From: an uncultured Candidatus Saccharibacteria bacterium
Lineage (GTDB): Bacteria; Patescibacteriota; Saccharimonadia; Saccharimonadales; Saccharimonadaceae
Assembly: GCA_946548715.1 (NCBI GenBank)
Contig: CAMNPZ010000005.1
Span: 1-54,728, forward strand
Length of the DNA stretch: 54,728 nucleotides
Reading direction: 5' to 3'
Shown here: positions 39,701 to 46,538 of the stretch, piece by piece
How positions within the stretch are numbered: position 1 is the first letter of the stretch
Layout of the letters: every line of letters starts with the position of its first letter
Notes under the pieces: generated by a model
The model's input: the letters and a program-made list of their open reading frames with translations, nothing else
Told to the model about the DNA's origin: nothing
Databases searched by the model: none
Translations under genes and position numbers: made by a program

Positions 39701-39772
39701 CCTATAAAACGAACTGAGGACTTTGCAGGCAAAGATAATTCGGTAGACGGATTCTTGAGTATAAAGCATTAG
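36737..39772 (+). CDS. membrane-anchored VirD4/TraD-type coupling ATPase
   Basis: two N-term hydrophobic stretches; IIGQTGAGKSGMLELLAL, YCIIDPHGDFA, FYLYVDEFQNFATDSF, ARKYGLNLTVANQY; Lys/Pro-rich tail. Confidence 0.8.
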   Translation: MEAIIHFILMPIFWIPLVGILAFLTYRNYKKLNKLKVLNVDSVLLMLEIPRENDKKELAAEQLFASLHGILRDRQELRNSGGVQEHLSFEIVSTAGQIRFYVWVPKILQSFVEGQIYSQYPTVQIYKMNEDYVDERTKYPVVYSSELGLVENDALPIKTFDSFEVDPLAGITGTLAKLDADTSEELWIQILARPIADDWHKNTTDKWIRRVKTGTKSLFMGTGIDWTWISEVFMALFRPPAGGTNSDTTVELSERAKTQIAKAEEKATKLGYEVKIRLAYLGQNQTDAKLNMQALVGTFKQFNSTNLNGFRQLGGSFNAADLDAYKLRQFSNRGFILNISELASVYHLPHTSVETPNIVWASSKTAEPPAKLPVLTGDVSIDENISAFGLTNFRGINHQFGLLRRDRSRHIYIIGQTGAGKSGMLELLALSDVFYNQGYCIIDPHGDFAIDNLKFVPASRINDVIYFNPADTAFPVAFNPLEVSDPARKPNICSEVIGVLKRMFGDSWGPRLEHILRYTLLALLDRPSATLLDISRLLTDKEFRKETLDYCQDVTVLQFWKHEFGQWNDKQVNESIAPVLNKVGAFTANPIIRNIIGQPKSSFDIRKIMDEGKILVVNLSKGLIGEDNAAILGSFLVTKVQLAAMSRSDIPRVEDRRPFYLYVDEFQNFATDSFSVILSEARKYGLNLTVANQYVAQMTDSVRDAVFGNVGTTISFRVSADDAPVLVKQFEPTFDESDLLQLNNRHFVISMIINGEKVPAFSATTLSIPATPADNFDAIVAHSREYYARPRMEVEAEIRETIEQSEKYKRELSDSGRQEGTAEPRLVINSKDEKPVFRLIPQPEVKSGRSTEQKPNYKNLTPQADLRRSGMSPNAVEGKERLGLKDLARLAAEQKDSKVEFKKPEITKTESGKKGKGSLKKKGKKDHKRKDSSPKVSTPISSPVIPVEAPVQTPHKTSFPTPVTPEVEYQEKSTVTIQPSHNKTPLSTPIKRTEDFAGKDNSVDGFLSIKH

Positions 39773-39797
39773 AATCTAACAAGTGGGGAAATGATCC

Positions 39798-39836
39798 AAA
39801 AATAATCCGGCCAACAAGCCAAATGGCCGGATTTTG
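39798..39836 (+). terminator. terminator after 36737-39772
   Basis: AATCCGGCCA...TGGCCGGATTTT. Confidence 0.7.
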
Positions 39837-39955
39837 GCTGAAGTCTGGATTGCGATTTTAGCATAAGCTTAATGTCGCACAATATAGATTTTAAGACATA
39901 AGCACTTTGGATTTTAGACGGTTAAGTTATCGTCTAATATAGGCAAATAATGTTG

Positions 39956-40195
39956 GGCGGGCGGGAATTAGTGTCTGTGAGGGCTTTCTAACAGTCCGTT
40001 CGCGATGACTTCGCGCCATGCTAGTTTTTACAACGTTTCACTCAATCCTCGCCTCGATCAAGTTATCAGACTCGCTTCGCGAATCTGTAACTTTACTCGT
40101 CTCGGATGAGGAAAAGTTGTAAAAACCACCTGGGCTCGTCACATGCTCACGGACTCATCAGAAAGCCTCCACAGGCAACAATCCTCGCCCGCTAA
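39956..40195. repeat. ~240-nt intergenic nested hairpin
   Basis: outer arms GCGGGCGGGAATTAGTGTCTGTGAGGGCTTTCTAACAGTCCG / CGGACTCATCAGAAAGCCTCCACAGGCAACAATCCTCGCCCGC; inner GTTTTTACAAC/GTTGTAAAAAC and AAGTTATCAGA/TCTGTAACTT. Confidence 0.8.
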
Positions 40196-40456
40196 ATTCT
40201 GTAGGATTCACAACTATCCGGGTCCTTCTATGCCTTTATATTGGCTTGGTTAGCCGTCACCTCTGTTAGACGTTTGTCTTGATCGGATTTTTGTTGGATT
40301 TTTGGCTAAAATTTGCAGATTTGACGTTTCCCCGTTTTGTTTCCTTTTTTTCGTGTTTCCCTGTTATTTTGGCTGGTTCTGCCCTGGTCGATGTTTTGTA
40401 ACTGTTTTATGTCTGAACAAAAACCGAACATAAACAGGGTATTACCGAAAGCGTTT

Positions 40457-40487
40457 TTACAGGGGTAGACCCCTGTAATGCTATAAT
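40457..40487 (+). promoter_or_regulatory. 22-bp operator-like palindrome abutting an extended -10
   Basis: TTACAGGGGT-AG-ACCCCTGTAA immediately followed by TGCTATAAT. Confidence 0.6.
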
Positions 40488-40523
40488 GGTTTGTTTTTTG
40501 CCATTGTCGTCCGCAGGAGAAGC

Positions 40524-40751
40524 TCACTCGTTAATACTTGTACCAAACAGTGGTAGTAGATCTTCTTTCTCTTTGCTATCCGTGATAACCCTTATTTTGC
40601 CGTTAGTAACTTCGGCAAAGAGGATTTTTAATGGCTTTTCAACTGTAGCTAGGCAAATGTATTTTCGTGCGTCTTTTTCGGCACTAATAACAACACTGTA
40701 TCTTTCGCCGTTCGTAAATTTAATAGTAGTACCTATTGGATAATTATCCAT
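40524..40751 (-). CDS. small hypothetical protein
   Basis: 75-aa ORF with AAAGGAG SD. Confidence 0.55.
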   Translation of the reverse strand: MDNYPIGTTIKFTNGERYSVVISAEKDARKYICLATVEKPLKILFAEVTNGKIRVITDSKEKEDLLPLFGTSINE

Positions 40752-40784
40752 TTTTTCTCCTTTCTCTAATAGTATTTGTCGGGT

Positions 40785-42182
40785 TTAGATAACGACGAGG
40801 TCTCCTACGTCAACGAAGCCGACATAGCCGCCTTCGGTAGCGAGAAGTACTTCTATCGTGTCGGGGTTAATTAAAGAATCTGCATCACTACTTGCATCCC
40901 CAGATAAGCTTTCAGCAACTTCTTGCAGATACTCACCTAAACCTTCACCCTCTTGAAGAGTCTTAAACTCACCTTCTTGGAGAGATTCTTGGTCTAAGAC
41001 GTAGAAACCAGCAATCGTGTAATCTCGGTCACTCGGTAGCAAAGCTCCGCCAATAACTCCTTCCCTATTTGCGCCGCCGTGTGCATAATCCGCCGATTCG
41101 TGGACTATAGTTCCCTCTTCAACCTGGACACTATCACCAATCCGCAAGCCTGCATATTTCTTTAATTCACTCTCTTCGCCCTGACTTGTGGCTTCCGGAG
41201 TGGTGTCGGAATCCCCTACCGGTGTTACCTCTGGTACCCCTGATACTTCTGTTGCACTTTCCGTTGCGGCCTCAGTCTCTTGCGTGGCAAGCTCAGTTTC
41301 TGGTGTGGCAAGCTCAGTTTCTGGTGTGGCGAACTCAGTCTCGGTCTCTGGCATAGCTTTGGTTTCGTCTTCCATTGTTACGGTCACAGGTGCTGGCGGA
41401 ACGATATCGCCTCTATGATTAGCCGCAAGCGTATCTTCACCAGTCCGTGTTGCAAATAAGAGTGATAGCGATAGAGTTAGGGCGGCAATTATAGCCCCAA
41501 TCTTACGAGATTTTCTGGCGGTTTCGGGTTGAGGCGGATCAACCACATCGACGTCAGCATTGAAGACAGTAGTTTCGAAAACATAACCCGACAAAGCCTC
41601 CATGACAGATTCGTATGATATATAAGCTTCCCCTTCGGGCAGCCATTTTTCGCCCCAGCTCTTTTGGCCTCCTCTAATAAAGGAGCCTAGGGCCTTCTTC
41701 GTTTTTTCGACCAAAATACGTCTAGCGTCGTGATATGGAAATCTTTGATCGTATTCTATCCTAATAGTGTCATCACTAGCTTTAGCCTTGTCGATAATGG
41801 ATTCTACGCCTTGAAGTAAACCGAGTTTCGTTTGTTGATCTACATCGACGATTTCGGTGTCTAATGAAGGGGCTGAATCATGAATAATAGAACGAATGGC
41901 ACTTTCTGGATAATACTTCTTGCCTTCTTTTGTTAGTCCTAGCTCTTGTGCTTTTTGGCCTTTGCTTGTGTCAAAAATAGTGCCACGCCTAGCATGTTGT
42001 GCGCCACCATAATGCGTTTCTATTGTTTTAGTACCGTTGCCTAATTCACCTGCTTTTAGGATGACCGCATCTTCTTCTCTTGGACGAAATGGTATTTCGC
42101 TACGTAGAGTCTGCCATCCATCTGCATTTGACGATTCTTCTGCGTCACTTTCTTGTTCTGTTCCTTTAAGTCGTTCACTCAT
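40785..42182 (-). CDS. hypothetical single-TM protein with TE/AT-rich repeats (ETELATPETELATQE)
   Basis: ORF; start moved to M12 (AAAGGAGGT SD); TM IGAIIAALTLSLSLLFA. Confidence 0.6.
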   Translation of the reverse strand: MSERLKGTEQESDAEESSNADGWQTLRSEIPFRPREEDAVILKAGELGNGTKTIETHYGGAQHARRGTIFDTSKGQKAQELGLTKEGKKYYPESAIRSIIHDSAPSLDTEIVDVDQQTKLGLLQGVESIIDKAKASDDTIRIEYDQRFPYHDARRILVEKTKKALGSFIRGGQKSWGEKWLPEGEAYISYESVMEALSGYVFETTVFNADVDVVDPPQPETARKSRKIGAIIAALTLSLSLLFATRTGEDTLAANHRGDIVPPAPVTVTMEDETKAMPETETEFATPETELATPETELATQETEAATESATEVSGVPEVTPVGDSDTTPEATSQGEESELKKYAGLRIGDSVQVEEGTIVHESADYAHGGANREGVIGGALLPSDRDYTIAGFYVLDQESLQEGEFKTLQEGEGLGEYLQEVAESLSGDASSDADSLINPDTIEVLLATEGGYVGFVDVGDLVVI

Positions 42183-42220
42183 TAATACCTCCTTTTTTGT
42201 ATTATAACATGCCAACTTGG

Positions 42221-42901
42221 TTATTTCCAGAAGGCGCGGCCGTCGACGCGGACGTCGACGTATTCGAAGGTAGTGATTCCCTGTCCCGCTAGATAACGGA
42301 GCATGCGGTCGATGTCTTCGGCAGTGATGGCGGCGTCGCGGTCGATGGTGGTTTTAAAATAACCCGTGTAACCGTCGAGATAGAGGTCGACTTCGCGAAT
42401 AGAGTCGGTTGGGATAACAGCTTTGATGGGTTGGTAGCTGTATGATTTGAGGTCGGACTCGATGAGGCCGATGTAGTTTCGCATCCGTGAAGTGATTTTG
42501 CCGCCGGTGGCAGAGGCGGAAGCGTCGATGATTTCGATGGTGGGCTCGGCGGTAAGAATTGGTTCGGGGGCGACTTCTTCTGGCGATAGTGGTTCGACTT
42601 CTTGGTGAAGAAAAGTAGTAGCAAGCACAATCAAGATAACTATTAGGCTCACGAAACCGAGGCTAACAGAAACTACTCGTGTAAGGTATCTCTGTTTATC
42701 TTTCTTGCGCGCTGCGGCGCGTTCGTTCTTAGTCTCGAGCTTTTCCCTTTTGGCGCCAATAGTGAGGCCTACAACAACCTGGGAAGAGCGTCTACTAAAC
42801 TTCGGGGCGCGTCCGGCCGGCCCATCGCCATGGGCGGCCGGCGCTACCTCTCGCGCTGCCGCGCTCCGAACCCCCTCGTTTTTAGTAGACTCTCTTCCCA
42901 C
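42221..42901 (-). CDS. FtsQ-like bitopic membrane protein, GTG start; N-terminus carries the hairpin element
   Basis: position after murG, single TM (VVSVSLGFVSLIVILIVLATTFL), small extracellular domain. Confidence 0.55.
   Translation of the reverse strand: MGRESTKNEGVRSAAAREVAPAAHGDGPAGRAPKFSRRSSQVVVGLTIGAKREKLETKNERAAARKKDKQRYLTRVVSVSLGFVSLIVILIVLATTFLHQEVEPLSPEEVAPEPILTAEPTIEIIDASASATGGKITSRMRNYIGLIESDLKSYSYQPIKAVIPTDSIREVDLYLDGYTGYFKTTIDRDAAITAEDIDRMLRYLAGQGITTFEYVDVRVDGRAFWK
42781..42899. repeat. hairpin element family A (core 42802-42879) at the 5' end of the ftsQ-like gene
   Basis: arms GGGAAGAGCGTCTACTAAA / TTTAGTAGACTCTCTTCCC. Confidence 0.9.
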
Positions 42902-42908
42902 CTTCTTC

Positions 42909-44135
42909 TTAGACCTCCCCTAAGATTATTTCGGCGAGGCGGCGGGCGGAGTCAGAACGAGCTTCTTCGTGGAGCTTGTCGGCCATGTTGGCCCGGAGGC
43001 GAGGAGACCTGATGAGGTGACGGATTTCATCAAGGAGAATGGTCGGATCTTGCACCATGTCATAATCTTTGACTACCGAGATAGCGTCAACCGCCGCGAG
43101 ACGTTCAGCGTTCTTGACCTGGTGTCCGCCAGGTAGCGGTGCGAATGGAACTAGAATAACTGCCTTCTTGAGCGAGGCTAATTCGGCAATAGTGGTGGCG
43201 CCAGCACGCGAAACAATAATATCGGCGGCGCCCATGAGTTCGTTCATAGTAGTATTAAACTCCCACATACGGAAATTCGACTCTAGCGAGGCGTGATCCC
43301 AGTTTTCGTATTGTTTCAAATCAACCATGTTTTCATAGTGTTTGCGTCCAGCAACTAGACCTACAGAGGTGAATTTGAGGAGTTCTGGCAAGATAGCGCG
43401 CGTGGCTTCGTTGAGGTTTTCGGAGCCTTGTGAGCCGCCCGTAACCACGACGAGTGGTTTGTCTGGATTGAATGAAAAGGCTTTTTTAAGTTCAAGTTGC
43501 TTGGAGGGGCTGACGGATTTGAATTCTGGTCCGACCGGAATGCCGGTCCAGACATAATTAGGATGCTGTGCTTGTAAATCATCTGGGATAGGCATGCCAA
43601 AAGCAACTTTGGCGGCTTTTTTCATGAGAATACGATTAGCAAGGCCCGCTACGACGTCCGACTCGTGGATAATGTAAGGGATTTTGAAAAGCTTTGCCAT
43701 AATGCCGACTGGTAGGCAGACGTAGCCACCTTTTAGAAAAATAACATTGGGGCGCGAAGATTTCTTGACGAGACGGCAAAAGGCCGTAACGAGCCCCATC
43801 AGGAAGCCAAAAAAACCTAAGATGTTGCCCAAGATGATATCTTTTAATGTAAGTCCAAAATGGATGAAGTAGTCCTTGAGTTTCCAATTAGCATAGCGAT
43901 GAAACTTGCCGGCCGGGATGCGGCGCACTCGAATGTATGGAGTGTTCCTGTGGCTAGCTTCTTCGCCCCAGGCTACTCCTATTTCGGTGGTGAGACGAGT
44001 GACGTTTTTGTAATATTTAAAATCAGTCCAAAATTCAACCTCAGCACGAGGTTTGCGATTTAGAATTTCACGCACTACGGCGACGACTGGCGTGATGTGT
44101 CCCCCCGACCCGCCGCCGACTACTAATATTTTCAT
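42909..44135 (-). CDS. murG: UDP-N-acetylglucosamine transferase MurG
   Basis: MKILVVGGGSGGHITPVVAVVREI; VTGGSQGSENLNE; SRAGATTIAEL. Confidence 0.95.
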   Translation of the reverse strand: MKILVVGGGSGGHITPVVAVVREILNRKPRAEVEFWTDFKYYKNVTRLTTEIGVAWGEEASHRNTPYIRVRRIPAGKFHRYANWKLKDYFIHFGLTLKDIILGNILGFFGFLMGLVTAFCRLVKKSSRPNVIFLKGGYVCLPVGIMAKLFKIPYIIHESDVVAGLANRILMKKAAKVAFGMPIPDDLQAQHPNYVWTGIPVGPEFKSVSPSKQLELKKAFSFNPDKPLVVVTGGSQGSENLNEATRAILPELLKFTSVGLVAGRKHYENMVDLKQYENWDHASLESNFRMWEFNTTMNELMGAADIIVSRAGATTIAELASLKKAVILVPFAPLPGGHQVKNAERLAAVDAISVVKDYDMVQDPTILLDEIRHLIRSPRLRANMADKLHEEARSDSARRLAEIILGEV

Positions 44136-45297
44136 GGTTTGTTGTTACCTCCCTACTAGTATAACACGAAAGTTGGCAAACAAGGCCAATTGCAAAAGCG
44201 ATAAAGATCATGCTAGTGCCACCATAAGACAAAAGTGGTAAAGTAATGCCAGTAACGGGAACGAGTCCGGTCATGGCTGCGATATTGACAACGACTTGGG
44301 CAAGAGCCCAAGAGAAAACTCCGACGATATAGAGGTGCGACTCGAAATCTGGAGTGTGGTCGGCGACTTTAAGCATGCGAATTAACATGGCCGCAAAAAC
44401 AATTAGGACCAGAAAAAGGCCGACAAAACCGAAGGTTTCGCCCATGATAGCGAAGACTGAGTCATTGATGGATTCCGGCAAGTAGCCCGTGGCCTGAACG
44501 GAATTGCCGATACCGACGCCAAATAAACCACCAGTACCGATGGCAAGCATAGCATTCTCGATATGATAAGTGGAATCCGTAACTTCTGCACCTTGCAGAG
44601 TATCTAGCCAAGCGTTGACGCGTTCCATACGATGCGTTGAGGTGACCACCGAACCAACCGCAATAGCAATCACTAAGGCAAGCATAATGAGATATTGCTT
44701 GGCCGGAATGCCAGACGCTAGGAGCATACCAAAAATAATGGCAATTAATGCCACTCCGGTACCCAAATCGCCCTGTGCAATGACTACTAGAAATAGTGAA
44801 GCCCCGCAAATAACGATGAGCGGAAGCCAGAATTCTTGCCATTTGCCTAGTTCCCCGTTCTGCTGCTTGCGAGTGATAAAGTCAGCAAGATAAACGACGA
44901 GGGCCAGCTTGATGAGCTCGGCAGGCTGAAAACTGACAATGCCTAAATTGAACCAGCGACACTCACCGAGTTCACATTTGGCGAGTGAGGAGCCGGCCAT
45001 GGAGAGGAGCCATAACAAAACCGACAGTGCAAGAGCGACGAGCATGAAGGGTTTAGCATATTTCTTGAGATATTTATAAGGTATTACCTTGAAAGCTAGG
45101 AAAAAAGCGACTAGTGAGAGCACGACTGAGCGCAGTTGACCGATGAAGAAATAATTGGAAGCGTAATCTGTGCCATATGCATTATTGAGAACGTTGGCAC
45201 GCATGGGTCCAATTGCATAGATAATAATAAGACCCAAAGCCATGAGCCCCAAAGTACTAAATAAAATAGTCAAATCCGCATGGTGTTTGCGAATCAT
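44068..45297 (-). CDS. ftsW: FtsW/RodA-family lipid II polymerase
   Basis: 10-TM SEDS protein; AAMTGLVPVTGITLPLLSYGGTSMI. Confidence 0.93.
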   Translation of the reverse strand: MIRKHHADLTILFSTLGLMALGLIIIYAIGPMRANVLNNAYGTDYASNYFFIGQLRSVVLSLVAFFLAFKVIPYKYLKKYAKPFMLVALALSVLLWLLSMAGSSLAKCELGECRWFNLGIVSFQPAELIKLALVVYLADFITRKQQNGELGKWQEFWLPLIVICGASLFLVVIAQGDLGTGVALIAIIFGMLLASGIPAKQYLIMLALVIAIAVGSVVTSTHRMERVNAWLDTLQGAEVTDSTYHIENAMLAIGTGGLFGVGIGNSVQATGYLPESINDSVFAIMGETFGFVGLFLVLIVFAAMLIRMLKVADHTPDFESHLYIVGVFSWALAQVVVNIAAMTGLVPVTGITLPLLSYGGTSMIFIAFAIGLVCQLSCYTSREVTTNHENISSRRRVGGTHHASRRRSA

Positions 45298-46316
45298 ATC
45301 GCCCCTCCGGTAGCTGCAACAAATATGCCCACTATAGCACAGACACCGGCTACGATCCAGAAACGCATTACGATTTTGGCTTCACCCCAGCCGATGGCTT
45401 CAAGATGATGGTGAAGCGGAGCGGAAATGAAAATTTTGCGATGGAAGAATTTCTTGCTAGCAAGCTGAATAAGCGAAGAACCAGCCTCAATCACAAATGG
45501 TAGCCCAATAATCGGTAGCAAAAAGAACGAATTCGTCATCATAGCAACCACCCCAAGGCCGGAGCCCAGCGCGAAAGAACCAGTGTCGCCCATCATAAAA
45601 CGTGCCGGCGGGACATTGAACCAGATGTAAGAAAGAAGCCAGCCGACTACAGTCATACAGAACCCGAATAGCAACACATTGCCCTGAAATAGCGCGATTA
45701 CACCAAAAGCGGCGTAGGCGAGCATCGAAAGTCCGCCAGATAAGCCATCAAGACCATCAGATATATTGACTGCGTTGCTAGTTGCCACTACGGCAAAAGC
45801 AAAAATCATAATCATGCCAGCAATTCCTACTTCGATGTCCCCCACAAATGGGACGAGGATAGAGGTCCAACCGAGTTTGACTGAGAAAAACCATCCCAAC
45901 ACAAGGCCTACCACTGTAATCAAAAAGAATTTCACGGGGCCCCGTAGGCCAGCCGCGCCACGACCGGTACCGAAAATATTAATAACATCATCAATGACGC
46001 CGACTAGGGCGCCACCAAGAAATCCAACCAGAGGAAGCCAGGTTTGGCCGCGGTCGAGATTAAAGAGCCACGTGACAGCAGTAACAGAGACTACGCCAAC
46101 TAGCCCAGCCATGGTCGGGAAAACGTGCTTAAATTTATGAGCGTGAAGTTTGCGCATGATTGGCAAATCTTTACCATCGACGGTAGTCTGTTTCTGTTTT
46201 TTCCAGAATTTATATTTGTAAGCAAAATGTGTGTAAAACGGCGTAAGCGCCATTGAGAACAGGAAGCCGGCGAGAGCTAGCAATAATCCTTGGAATAATT
46301 CATCATTTAATGTCAT
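45294..46316 (-). CDS. mraY: phospho-N-acetylmuramoyl-pentapeptide transferase
   Basis: NISDGLDGLSGG, MGDTGSFALG, HHHLEAIGW; TGA stop overlaps ftsW ATG. Confidence 0.95.
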   Translation of the reverse strand: MTLNDELFQGLLLALAGFLFSMALTPFYTHFAYKYKFWKKQKQTTVDGKDLPIMRKLHAHKFKHVFPTMAGLVGVVSVTAVTWLFNLDRGQTWLPLVGFLGGALVGVIDDVINIFGTGRGAAGLRGPVKFFLITVVGLVLGWFFSVKLGWTSILVPFVGDIEVGIAGMIMIFAFAVVATSNAVNISDGLDGLSGGLSMLAYAAFGVIALFQGNVLLFGFCMTVVGWLLSYIWFNVPPARFMMGDTGSFALGSGLGVVAMMTNSFFLLPIIGLPFVIEAGSSLIQLASKKFFHRKIFISAPLHHHLEAIGWGEAKIVMRFWIVAGVCAIVGIFVAATGGAI

Positions 46317-46344
46317 AACCACATTATATCACATCCAGCACAAT

Positions 46345-46538
46345 AGCAACCCAAGCAACACTTTTCAGGGACGGGGTTCCTCGCGCCCGTCGTTACGGGG
46401 CTCGGACCCCTCATCCCTCGACCAAGGGTCGCCCACTGGGCGTCGCCTCGAGACGAAAAGCAAGCTTTCCGCCTGCTCGGCTCCTACAGTGGTCGGTCGT
46501 AACCTGCGGAAGCCCCTCAAAGTGCTGTCTGGGTTGCT
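46345..46538. repeat. intergenic hairpin element sharing 23 nt with the topA family B core
   Basis: arms AGCAACCCAAGCAACACTTTTCAGG / CCTCAAAGTGCTGTCTGGGTTGCT; TCGCGCCCGTCGTTACGGGGCTC at 46381-46403. Confidence 0.8.
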
